The translations under genes and the position numbers were made by a program. Under the pieces are notes generated by a model, which worked only from the letters and a program-made list of their open reading frames with translations, was not told the origin of the DNA and searched no databases. Shown here one piece after another: positions 41,701 through 53,800 of a stretch of 64,000 nucleotides of DNA. Origin of the DNA: Ostrinia nubilalis (taxonomy: Eukaryota; Arthropoda; Insecta; Lepidoptera; Crambidae); contig NC_087092.1 in the NCBI RefSeq assembly GCF_963855985.1, positions 9,610,001-9,674,000 of the forward strand, in the 5' to 3' direction. Each line of letters opens with the position of its first letter. Within the stretch, counting starts at the first letter, position 1.

Positions 41701-43261
41701 ACATCGCTGCACACATGCAAATTCATTAATAACATTATTTGCTTTAAAATATTTGCGTCTAAAATTTATTAAAAATAACTTCATTAGATAATGATGATTT
41801 AATCTTATTAAAGTGCAGTCGATTTATTCTGTACGAGTAATAATAGTCGATTGACAATAATCTATAAGTGAAAAAGATTCTACGCAAGCTGTACTTGACG
41901 TTATAGATAGGTAATACAGTATATTTTATTACTATTACCTAACTACAAATTAATAAAAATATACTTAACTTGTAAAAAAAAGTTAATATAAAATAATAGC
42001 TCAGCAACTCTAAATTTACGATTTATCTAATACCTCGAAAATATATTGAAAAAAGTAAAGATAACAAAGTAAATGTAGCCTAGAAAGAGGAATCCTAAGG
42101 CTCTTAACAAAAGATTATTAACATTTAAACCGTCTATTGGTGTGTTCATTTTACTTAATCTATTCAATTCCTATTCTATTACAGAGCGCCGCACGGGGCG
42201 TCACAGCTAGCTACTGACTGTTGGCGGCGTGCTTGTAGATCTTATAATTATCACTTTCCACAAAATTAAGTCCCGCATTATCATTATCAATTAAGTTCAT
42301 TATACAGTATGATCTAGTAAGTTATCGGCTTGCGCGTCAGTTATGTTCGCCATTTTTCTCATCGGTTGTCGGAGCCTGTGGGTTATTCTGTAACAATAGA
42401 TAATACTTATTTTTACAATCGACGTTATCGAAAAAGGTTTTGAAGAAGTATGTTCCAGATTTGTAATAATCTAATGAGTACTTCGAAATCAAATGAAGCG
42501 ATGGTATAACACCGTCCACTCAATAAACAATTTACCACTTTTGCCTTTAATCTGTCATTATATGACGTCACGGCTGCTACGGCCCGTTACGGAGTAATCC
42601 AGCGTAGGAGCGAAACAGTTTACACGTGCCATTCGCTACGTCACGCTTCGCGAATACGTAACATTGGTAATATGATCATTATAGTTTTCTCATTACGTGA
42701 CGAATAACGTAAACAGACGTGTCATTTTGAACACAATACATTATTTATAGCCTCGCTAATATAAAACTTTGTAAATAACATACATTGAAATTGAAAGTAA
42801 ATGAGTATTGGTTTGTATAGAGATAATAACAGTTATTAATTTAAAATGACAATAAAATCACAGCTTAGTAAATATTAAGGGAAGTTTTTCTCTCTATTTA
42901 ATATTTCTAGCCGCAAAGGGAAAATAATTAATCGTTGATATAGTATTAATAATTCAGTTCATAAGTGCTCCTGCATAAAAAAAGAAAAGTATTCCAAATA
43001 GTTTCCGGTGCCATCAAGAGATGGCGCTGCCTGTAATAAAAATCACAGTAACGGATCACCAAAAAAATCCATCTTTAACTCTGAGCAGTGGAATTTGTCT
43101 TAATGTTTAGGTTGATTATAAATCGCCTCTGTGTCCAAGCTAAGTCACCCAATGATGCACACGACAGCTCAAAGTAAATACTGAGTCATGTAATTGCAAT
43201 AAGTGTAAGGGCTCTTTAGTGCCATGCGGATTTGCTCAAACGGTATAAAAATACACATTTA
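38737..43261. other. non-coding AT-rich DNA downstream of SMG6
   Basis: No gene recognised. GC-richer patches occur at 40,005-40,060, 40,590-40,640 and 42,560-42,660. Most of 40,850-42,160 is very AT-rich. Confidence 0.5.
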
Positions 43262-44383
43262 TGGTGCAGTCCTGTTGTCCCCCCAGCTTGGCCCCCCTGG
43301 GGGAGCCAACAGGATTTCGAAATCCTGTTGTCCCCCCTGATTAGGGGAGACAACAGGACTGGATTTTTAATCAAAGATTTGAGGAATGTTGGCCCCCCTG
43401 GCAAACATTATTTAAAAGCCATATATTTTTATAAAATTTAAGGACTGGAGTACCTGAATGAATGCCAAATTGCCAAACTGAATACCTAAACGTATGTCAT
43501 TTTGATAACGAAAAAAATATAAGTTCTTGGTACCGGCCTACTATTTTTTGAATATTTCAAAATCTGCTTTACTTGCTTTTAACAGATCGTTATGAATTAT
43601 CCCTATTAAATAATATTATAAATGCGAAAGTAACTTTACTTATCTGTCTGTTTGTTACGAATTCACGGCTAAACCATTGAACCGATTTTGATATTTGGTT
43701 AAGAGATAGTTTTGACTCCTGGGAAAGGGATGCGCTCTATATTTTTTTCTGTGACACAAAATTTTAAGCGGACAAAGCCGTGGGCAAAAGCTAAGTAAAA
43801 AAGCTTAATATGCTATTCTCATGTATAAAAAATATTATCTACTGTAAAGTTAATCAACTGTAATTAAAAATACGTTTAGTAGTTTTTACGTGAAAGAGTA
43901 TCAAACATCCATACAAAGTTCCGCATTTATAGCATTAGTAGGTAGGATGCTAAAACTGCATTATTTTAAATTAATCATAATATTCAACAAATTACTTGCT
44001 CAGTGATTCAAGTAGCGGCCGCTCGCGACTTCGTACGCATGGAGTCCGTTTTACACCCTTAACATCCTTCGTATTATTTCCTATCCTTAAATAAATAAAT
44101 TCTGTTCTTAGCGGATGTCTACACCCTATAAGGAACCTACCTGCCAAAAGGTGTTAATGCCGGCACCAACACCTATCAAAATAGTAATTATTATTTGACA
44201 AACGTTTAGGTACCTATTCAGTTTGGCAATTTGGCATTCAGTCAAGTAGTTAGGTACTTCTGTTTTTCATAAAATTATGCTATAAAATTAATTTGCTTTT
44301 AAATAATACTTGCCAGGGGGGACGACAGTCCTCAAAACATTTGAATAAAATTCCAGTCCTTGGGGGACAACAGGACTGCACCA
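43262..44383. mobile_element. 1.1-kb DNA transposon with long TIRs and CATTTA duplication
   Basis: Ends TGGTGCAGTCCTGTTGTCCC and its perfect inverse, with the inverted similarity running about 200 bp inward to GCCAAACTGAATACCTAAAC. CATTTA directly flanks both ends, as a 6-bp target-site duplication. The left arm has an extra segment of about 85 bp (around 43,280-43,365) that is itself a palindrome built from CCTGTTGTCCCCCC. No transposase is present. Inner bases 43,610-43,800 are another repeat. Just downstream of SMG6. Confidence 0.85.
43608..43800. repeat. common lepidopteran repeat nested in the 43.3-kb element
   Basis: TAATATTATAAATGCGAAAG, ACCGATTTTGATATTTGG, TTTTGACTCCTGGGAAAGG and a final GTGGGCAAAAGCTAAG follow the order of a repeat found throughout moth genomes. 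It lies between the long TIRs and so probably inserted there or was captured. Confidence 0.6.
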
Positions 44384-44539
44384 CATTTAGTAACATTGTT
44401 CTTTGCAAGTACAACGCATGCCATTCCCGCGTGCGTGATCAAATCCACATGGGACTAAATTTGGAATAAAATTATAGATTTTGATGTCGACTGTTCATTT
44501 GTTATTACTACTACTTACTTAGTACTTTCCCCCGGGACA

Positions 44540-44640
44540 AACTTGACCTTCAACGGTTTGGTTTTAATTGGCGGTCAAGCTGTAGATCCTGGCTACACAG
44601 GAGTTGCAGCGGTGGGAACGAGAGGTGGGAATGGTCCCGT
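44540..44640. repeat. interspersed repeat segment in the SMG6 3' UTR
   Basis: The stretch GGTGGGAACGAGAGGTGGGA and its left flank GGCTACACAGG are partly matched at about 23,750-23,800 (GGCTACAAGATTTGCAGTGG, then GTGGGAACGAGGAGTGGAAA). A shared interspersed repeat explains the match. Family unknown. Confidence 0.4.
44563..44568 (-). promoter_or_regulatory. possible SMG6 polyadenylation signal (ATTAAA)
   Basis: ATTAAA on the minus strand about 85 nt after the SMG6 stop codon. It is the first canonical-variant hexamer I see downstream of the stop. It lies in sequence that resembles a repeat (see 44,540-44,640), so its use is uncertain. Confidence 0.3.
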
Positions 44641-44652
44641 GTTCAATTGTTA

Positions 44653-44831
44653 TTAGCTTACCGGGGGTGTAGCGTGGGTGACGCCGGCCCACTGCACAAA
44701 GGATGGCAGGTCTCGCGCGGGCATGTCGGCCGCTAACGCCTTTACTCGCAAGTTGCGGTCGTCCGTCAGTAGCACCACCTCCCTCACGCGGCGCACGCAC
44801 TTCGTCTCGCCGTTGTCTTCGTTCCGAGCGT
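44653..44831 (-). CDS. SMG6: SMG6 window exon 16 (end of PIN domain, stop codon)
   Basis: Acceptor CTACGTTACAG. It encodes DARNEDNGETKCVRRVREVV, LLTDDRNLRVKALAADMPAR, DLPSFVQWAGVTHATPPVS and a TAA. The human end is REVVLLTDDRNLRVKA then RDIPAFLTWAQVG and stop. The third catalytic aspartate (LLTDD) is present. A good 5' splice site (CCG|GTAAGC) lies two codons before the stop, so a further 3' exon cannot be excluded, but the human protein also ends here. A longer open frame over the same bases is not the frame set by the splice junction. Confidence 0.93.
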
Positions 44832-47800
44832 CTGTAACGTAGGAGTTGGTTAAAGAAAGCTTCCTTGTTGTTCTCTTGTGTGGTCACCTAACCTGCTCTG
44901 GGGAAACGAACTCAACAATTATTCTTCATGCCAATGGCGAATCAAGGGATCACATGGAAGTTTAAGTGAGCAAATAACACCCGTGGGTTGATTGTCATTC
45001 GTCAAATGGTCCCACATAACTTGCAGCCCCCAGCACAGCAGGCATGCTTTTAACGCGTATTGCTCCCTTCAAACTCTGATGCGCTTTAGTCCACCACAGC
45101 ACAGAACCAGTCACCAGTTAATAGCGTCAGCGGCGATATTCTCATGCTGACTGAGCGAAATAGCTAGTAGTAAGCGATCATTATTGGTAGCTGGTAGTTG
45201 ATCTCCCTCGGCGGAAAACGCGCGTAATGTGAGCAGCGAGTCGCGCGTGGTTGCCAACCAGAGCAGCTCCTAAACCAAACATGCTACTCTTTTTTTCTTT
45301 AGACACTTACTGGCCTCAGCGGCGAGGTTCTTTATGCAGACTGAGCGCAGTGGCCAGCACGCGGTCATCATTGGTCGCTCGTGATTGGTCACGTTCAGCA
45401 GTGAAAGCCAGCAGCGAGCCTCTAGAGGTGGCCAGCCAGAGGAACTTCTAAATTAAACCTACTATTCATTTTTTCTTTAGATACTTACCGGCTTCAGCGG
45501 CAAAGTTTTCATGCAGACTGAGCGCAGTGGCCAGCACGCGATCATCATTTGTCGCTCGTGATTGGTCACGTTCAGCAGTGAAAGCCAGCAGCGAGCCTCT
45601 AGAGGTGGCCAGCCAGAGGTACTCCTAAACCAAACCTACTTTTCTTTTTTTCCTTAGACACTCACCGGCTTCAGCGGCGAGATTCTCGTGTAGACTGAGC
45701 GCAGTGGCCAGCACGCGATCGTCATTGGTCGCTCGTGGTTGATCGCGCTCGGCAGTAAACGCGCGCGAAGCCAGCAAGGAGCCTCGCGTGGTGGCCAACC
45801 GAACCGCAGCGGCCGAGGCGTCTTCGCGCACCCACGTCAGCGCCGCCAGTGCGTGTGCACCGACGCGGGAACACTTCTTCAGGCCTTCTAACTCCGTCAT
45901 CACTGATAAGGGAGACTTTATATTAGTGTATGTAGCATTCAGTCGAGCTTATTTATAACCCAAACAGCTGCACTGCTATTAAGCTTAATTCGTACTAAAA
46001 TGCAGCCTCCGGCCAGTCGATGTCCATTCACAAAGATGTCAGTCACGACGTAATGTCAAAGATACAAAATATAATAACGTTTTTTTTTTTCGTTTTGTTC
46101 AGTTCAATTTATTTACTGTAAAATAAACAAACGATATATAAGCCCTAGAAGAGTGACTCAAATCAATACACCCCAATTTTGCCAAAATACTGGGTACACC
46201 AAGAACTCACCCACTAAAGGTACCGCCAGGGTATAGGGCTGCGCGGGCGCGGCGGCCACGGCCTGCAGCAGCGGCAGGTGGTCGATGAAGCAGTTGGTGT
46301 CCGGCACCAGCCAGCGCGGCCGGATCTCCACCTCCACGCTCACCCAGCCGCCGCGGAGTATCTCCTAAGGACAAACAACCCATATAATCAATTATGGTCT
46401 AAAGCCCGGTCTGTGAGCACGTAGAATTTTGTCCAATGACCCCTAGCTACCCATCCTTATCGCTCGCGCGTAATTATATTGCTGTCGCGACTGTGCGACT
46501 GGCACCCGCAGTAATTGTGCGAGCGCGATAGCAACATAATTACGCGCGCGCGAGCGATAAGGTTGGGTAGCTTGGGGTCATCCAGACAAAATTCTACGTG
46601 CTCACAGACCAGACTATAGTTGTTGCAGTTCACGAAGGCGAGTGAGCTTTACATGTTCTGACATGGCTCACTACTGTTAGTTTTTCAAAAGTTTTGATAG
46701 ACATTACACTTATTATGTGCATGTACACGTACACACACAAGTAAAGCTCACTCGCCTTTGTGAGTTGCAAGAACTATACCGACACTTGAATTATTCTCGT
46801 AAGAATAACAAGTCTGCAACTTAAAATAGATAACTTTTTTTTACGCCTAGTTAGCCTAGATATGGACTTCAAAACTAGTACAGGGACATTACTGCTCCAT
46901 CGATTATGCACTAATGTATCTACTGACTCATGCCTTTGGTACACAGTCGACTTGACAATACAATTTGACAAGCCTCGCTGCAAGTCGAACCATCCTACTA
47001 CATACACGCATAGCTTACAATACGTTCAATTTGTATGAAAATGTCACACCGTGTTCACATTGCATCGCGCTAGTTATATCACCTGTGTGGCAGAGGCATT
47101 AATGCAATTCTCACCCTTTCAACGTCAATACCATGCAATCTTAATGATAAGACAATTATAATTATTACAAGTTCCCATATTTATAATAATTATATTTTTT
47201 ATACTACAGTAGTAAATAACTATGTTAGTGGATCCTCAAGTTTCTGTAATGGCTTTTTTAAATGAAAAGTAACAACCCGTTAATACATGTGAACCACTTT
47301 AAAGACCATTGAACCAAAACTCAGACATTAAAAATATAAGATATGGAAAGATATTCCAAAAATCTGCTAAGCAATTCAAACATTAAGGTGTAAGGAGCAA
47401 GCTCCGTATATTTAATAACTTTTTAATAGCTTTAAGTGCGATCCGTTTGTACAGTCTCGCAATCGGCGCGTGTGAAATGCAAACATGAATACCATTTGAC
47501 GGTCCAACGCGCGCCTAATGCGAGCGATATTAATAACACCAAATTATCAGACGCTTCAATCAAATACGCTTATTATAACAAACGCTTTTGATTTATTAAA
47601 TAATTGAAGCTTTTGAATCCAATGGGCACCGGCGCATGAAATGAAAACTTAACGTCTAAAAAAAGCAAAATAATTGTATGATTGAACCATTTAAATTAAA
47701 CGCCGTGCATTGAAGAATTGATACCGACTGCCATAAGAAGCTTCTATATTTTTATTTTTATTTTCATTGATTGCGCGTAATTTGTCTGCAGTCTGAGAAT

Positions 47801-50800
47801 TTTCTCAGACGTATAAATAACTTTAACTACTTTATTATTTGTTGGTAGGCATCATAAAATTATAGAAACAAAATATTAAAAACGAAACCAATGGATTAAT
47901 TCTGCTTGAATTTGACGCGACTTTTGTTTTATATTTTTAAAGTTCTAAAATACACCTGTAATACCTAATTGGTTAAAGCTAGACTAGTCTCGACTCGAGT
48001 ATTGACATAGACCGATTACGAATTCCTTTAACATAGACATAATACTATGGTTCACATTCTAATGATTGATGACATGCAAATATTTTAAAAGATATTTTGA
48101 GTTACGTTTCTGATAATATATTTAACCGTAATAACGGTATTCCTGGAGCTATGATATGAAAAAGGACCGCGGTGTCCTGTGTGTAAAAAAAATATTGTAA
48201 GCGTACAAACCTGCATTCGCTCTCTGCGGCGTTCGAAATTAGCTTTCCTAGACTCCAGCTGTTCCTTGCGGCGCAGGAGTTTCTTGGTCGCCTCGTCAGC
48301 GCCTTCAGGACTCGTCTCCACCCCTTCCACCAGGCTCGTCGGCCCACTTGCTGTGCCGCTCACACTTTCTTCATCTTCTGAATCTTCCGACTGGAATAAT
48401 AACCAAGGTAAAAAATACGTTCCATACTTAAAATCTGATTTTCCTTGCGAGTAGATTGGTGGGAGACTTGGCTGTCAACAAATTGTTTACATCATTACAG
48501 ATAAACTCGCAACACGACGCGTGTTTTCACTTTATATGCATGGCTGCCATTTGTCGATGTTGTATGCAGCGATGTTTGGTGATAAGAAAAACGCGGTGAG
48601 CGTCATGTTATGTGGTTAAAGCTAACTCAGCTGTGTAAAAAATATTCACATGTTCATAGTGACTGTTATAAATTAAATCATAAAATGTAAAGCAATTCCG
48701 TTTAACTTATTAAATCTCTGGTTGTTTCAAAGGTTGAAATAGGCAATAATAAATATCTCGCACGTGTATAAGTGTAATTCAGAAGTGTAAGAGGCTCGGG
48801 GTCAAGCTCGCTGCTCGCCACTGCGCAGCGACGGGTTAAATTCCTCTTAAATTACAAGACACGACCACGACAACGCTTTATCTAATGTTAAAGCTTATAA
48901 AACCGAATCTTATGTAATTACCGGACAGTTGCATAAATTTATTCTACGCCATAGCTAATTCTGTTGATTTTGCATTAAATTCAAAACGTTCATATCGCAT
49001 TAAACCTTCCATTAAACCCGATGAGAGTCGAAGTAACTACGTTTTATGCCTTTATACTAGCAGCATAAATCTCGACGTAAAGTTCATCTTTACATACAAT
49101 TAAACGATTCAGCTCGGTAGGAGACTTAAAACGTTAACGGCGGAAAATAATTTCAGTGCGAGCGAGGCACTCACGCCGTAATTAGTATATAAAATAGGAA
49201 GGAGAAATATGTGCCATAAAATCTTAGTGCGATAGTGCAACGATTTTCATGTGTTGTTAACAACCGATATAGCTTAGCATAAAGATGAGCTCCCATGATA
49301 CCTTATTCATGCATAAACTCGTTATGTGGAAGAGGAAATCAGGCATTTAGGGAAATAGACAAACGAGTATTATTTGCCCTATTAGCCAGGTGCTGGTAAT
49401 ACTCGGCACACATGGGTGATAATGGGTATTCCGCATTTAATAAACAAAAAAATAAATAGTTCACTTCCTACATAGAAAATTATAGCAAGAAGGTTCATTG
49501 TAATGGTGCATGTATAGAATATATTATCTATTCAGATTGATGAGCCATAAACGCAATATTATTGACTATTGTAAAAAAATCGCCAACATTCCTGTGACCA
49601 TAACATAGAAAATAAATTAAGCCTAGCATTATTCCTTATAAATACTTAAACATACGTTTATTTGCATATCAATTACTAGAAACTGCTAAAAGAGAGGCTT
49701 ATCTGCAAACGATTCACGTAAGATTAAAATTAACATAGAAACGGTTCAAAAGCCAGGATTAACACATAGGATCTATTTTAATGCTAAAGTGATGAGAGTG
49801 AACCGCCGCAGGGCGCTGTACTAGTCTGACTAGTTTAAACACAAGTTGCACCTAGAACCGATTAGAGTGGTTAATTTTAGTTACAAATCATTTTTCTGCC
49901 TTTATTTATGAGTTACACAGTAAGCGTCGGTGACAACACGCTACTACACTTTCGTAGCATCACTCTAACAACATGATTATCGAGTACGTAAACTGTGTTC
50001 ATTACATGAACTATTTATACGTAACCAGATTATTGTTGTCAAAGTAGTGAACTCGTGAGGTTATTTTAGTCATAATAATCATATTATATTTGAGTACCGG
50101 CCAATTATGAGTGTCAGATTACAATCAGGTTATGTTATTTACTAAGGACTTGGGGCTATGTACCTTTACAAAGTAACTTTATCGCGTGTTAATTAATAAT
50201 GATGGTGAGCCAAGTCTGTTTAGTTAGCCTGAAATGTGGATAGTATAGTTATAAAAGAAAACATTAAGAACATGTCTTGATTTTTTAACGATTAAGAGAT
50301 TGATAAAGGTGACTGAGTTTCTTCCGCCAATTCTTTTCAGCACCAGCCAAAATATTATCCCGAAATGACGGTATGATAAGTAATAGTACGTGTTCCGAAA
50401 TGGGGTTAATTAATAGTAACAAAGAATTTGAATTTAAAATTATTAATTACAATATTTAAATAAACAAACTAAAAAGTTAATTGACTTGACACTGGCTATC
50501 CGTAAGCCAAGTCATAATGAAAAGAAAAAATAACAAATGAGTGCGAACTCATTTGGTCTTAACCTAGCTGTAGACTACCGACTTTCAGTTGGCCGATAGT
50601 TAGGTGGAGCTGCAATGTTAATCAGTGCGCGCATTACACCGATTTGGTATCATACAAATTCGAAACCGATGTAACTATCGGCCAACTAATAACGCCCGTT
50701 TTCCATGTAGGAATTGAATATTCAATCTTTGTCCAAATCCGGATTTCAACTGTCAAAATTAAATTTAATTCAGTTTTAGATTGAATATCCACAATTTTCG

Positions 50801-53800
50801 ATGCGTTTACGCTTTAATATTGTTTAAATAGTCTTATAAACAATATGAAAATGTAAAAACATCGAAAAACGAACATATTTTGACTAAAAAACATATTGAA
50901 ATTTGACAGTCAACTGCCGTTGACGGATTTGGATTAGGATTGAAAGAAATCCAGCATAAAAGTCTATAGTTTGCGGGATGTCATATCGGTAAAAAAGTGA
51001 GTGCATCATACCAAGTGCTGCAGCGGGGGGTGTAGCGGCTGCGCGCGCTGCACGGCGCTCACGTAGCGCGGCGCGGCGCCCGCGGGGTACTCCAGCCGCA
51101 GCACGGCCGGCTCCACGCCCACCAGGTACCTGCGCCCAAACCATACCATACAATCGCTGACCCATTGCACGTGATTTACACCGCTCCGATGTTGCCGATT
51201 GCCGATGGTGTTACGTCTTTGTTACGTGTACAGGGTGATTTATATCTATGAGAATGTGATACTTTTGTTGCAACAACCTTTCGTCAAAATTGACGCTCCA
51301 CCAGCATTGAAAAACCAATTGTATTTTTACTTACAAAAATTTGACATTGAAAGTGTGGGTGGGGCACACTAATGCCCGTTTTCACCATCAATCTCTAATT
51401 TTTAAGTGACCCTTTTAGACAAAATTCCTGTTATGTGTTTCCTGGTTTGATGGTGAAAACGGGCGTTGATAACACACACTTTTTAAGTGTAGAATCCAAA
51501 TGTGTATCATGTTACCTGATAAATTTGCGTTATGGTGGTAGATGTGCAAATACCACAGAAAACTTTTCTGCGTATTTCATATTTGCGTCATAGACGACGC
51601 TCATGATGATGCTAATGTCCTCTAGGTATAGTCGAGTTGTGATAAGTGCAAACATAAAAAAGACCACACCCACCTCACTCTTAATACCATTCTAAATATA
51701 CATTTATTCATAAATAGCTTTATTCGCAAGAAAATTAATAGCTAGAGCTATCTTTTTGCAAAACAATATTCAAGTACACGCACAACCTTCCCATTATGAA
51801 AATAAATACATACAGATTACAGGTATTTAATAAGTTTTTATGAAACACAATTCATTATTAATGGGTTGGGAGGATGAGAAAATAATTAGATACGATCATT
51901 ACTGGTCGGCATATCATCATTCAAGAATTTACTTTCGTTTAAATGGATAAACGTACAGGCTAAGTTAGCACATAATGCAGTCGGGCAGCAACAAAAGTAC
52001 TTAGTAAGCTTAATTTATAGTATTCAACGAGTTAACTGACTGCAGCAGTATTTAATGGTGAGTACACACCGGGCAGACGTGTACAGCCTAATAAAGGTAG
52101 GATCAAATATTCATTGGCTCGCTGTGTGTGTACGCGGGGTAAGATTTGCAAGCGACAGTTATGTATCAGCGTGGACGCGCAACGGTCTCATGTCGCACGA
52201 CTGAGTAACGTGCTGTGTTTAACCAACATGCTCTCCCTCTATGTGAATGTTACGCTCATTCACACATGTCTTAATAGATTTCTGTTAACTGGGTGGAACA
52301 ACGGGACACGGCGCTCTGAAGACTATTATTATATTCTCACATACTATTACGGTTATTAGTCTATAAAGGTATTATTATATTTATTAAAATCAAATATAAT
52401 TAATTAATACAAAATACTGTATCGTTGTGAAGCAGTGTTCGAGTCTTTTTGTCGCCAATTAAAAGTTTTAACGAGTGTGTAATACCTGGCATACCTACGG
52501 TGTCGAGACGAGAACACTCACGGTACATCTAGTAATACATCAATTTCAAACAAGAAATAAAGTTACCACTGCAGGTAGCGTTGCGTCATCCTCCGATCCC
52601 GACTCACTTAGTCACAAAGAACAGCAAACTGCTGGTTCTCAGCGAGTCATCATAAGGCATAATTAGACCAGCTGGCTATAAATCAGAAAAACAGGACTTG
52701 CTTGTCAATCGCGTGCACTATGCAGCGGGGCGCGACAAAGACAGCTATACTGGTAGCGACAGCTAGTTAAACATGGCGTCCTAAAATGCCTACGGTCTTC
52801 TTCCAGTGGTCCTAAAAGCCCTACGGATCGGAACCTGACTCACTCAGTGCTGAAGAACAGCAGCTTGTTGGTCCTTAGCGCGAGCTCGGGGCGTGGTGCG
52901 ACAAAGACGGCTATACATCACGTCTTCTTCCATCCAGTGGTCCTAAAAGCCCTACGGATCTGAACCTGACTCACTCAGTGCCGAAGAACAGCAGCTTGTT
53001 GGTCCTTAGTGCGTGCTCGGCAGCGTAGTGCGACTAAAAGTGACATTATGTTCTATCACCAGCGAGGGGCTACACAATCTTGCGTCCTTCCTCACTGTTC
53101 CTAAAAGCCCTACGGATCTGAACCTGACTCACTCAGTGCCGAATAACAGTAACTTGCTGGTCCTTAGCGCGTGCTCGGCAGCGTGGTGTGACAAAAACTG
53201 ACATGCTTCATCACCAGGGAGGGCCTGCTCAGTCTTGTGTCTTTCCTCAGTGTTCCTAAAAGCCCTACGGATCGGAACCTGACTCACTCAGTGCTGAAGA
53301 ACAGCAGCTTGTTGGTCCTTAGTACGTGCTCGGCAGCGTAGTGCGACAAAAAGTGATCACCAGCGAGGGGCTACACAATCTTGCATCTTTCCTCAGTGTT
53401 CCTAAAAGGCCTACGGATCTGAACCTGACTCACTCAGTGCCGAAGAACAGCAGCTTGTTGGTCCTTAGTGCGTGCTCGGCAGCGTAGTGCGACTAAAAGT
53501 GACATTATGTTCTATCACCAGCGAGGGGCTACACAATCTTGCGTCCTTCCTCACTGTTCCTAAAAGCTCTACGGATCTGAACCTGACTCACTCAGTGCCG
53601 AAGAATAGTAACTTGCTGGTCCTTAGCGCGTGCTCGGCAGCGTGGTGTGACAAAAACTGACATGCTTCATCACCAGGGAGGGCCTGCCCAGTCTTGCGTC
53701 TTTCCTCAGTGTTCCTAAAAGCCCTACGGATCTGAACCTGACTCACTCAGTGCCGAAGAACAGCAGCTTGCTGGTCCTTAGCGCGTGCTCGGCGGCGTGG

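Noticed and set aside
44564..44887. 107-codon minus-strand frame over SMG6 exon 16
   Set aside because: It is in the wrong frame. The frame set by the exon 15 junction reads the conserved PIN sequence and stops at 44,653.
45251..45451. 66-codon plus-strand frame
   Set aside because: Antisense to the exon 15 copies; no independent support.
53013..53660. Two near-identical 62-codon plus-strand frames
   Set aside because: They are antisense readings of the exon 11 tandem array, identical only because of the 459-bp block duplication.
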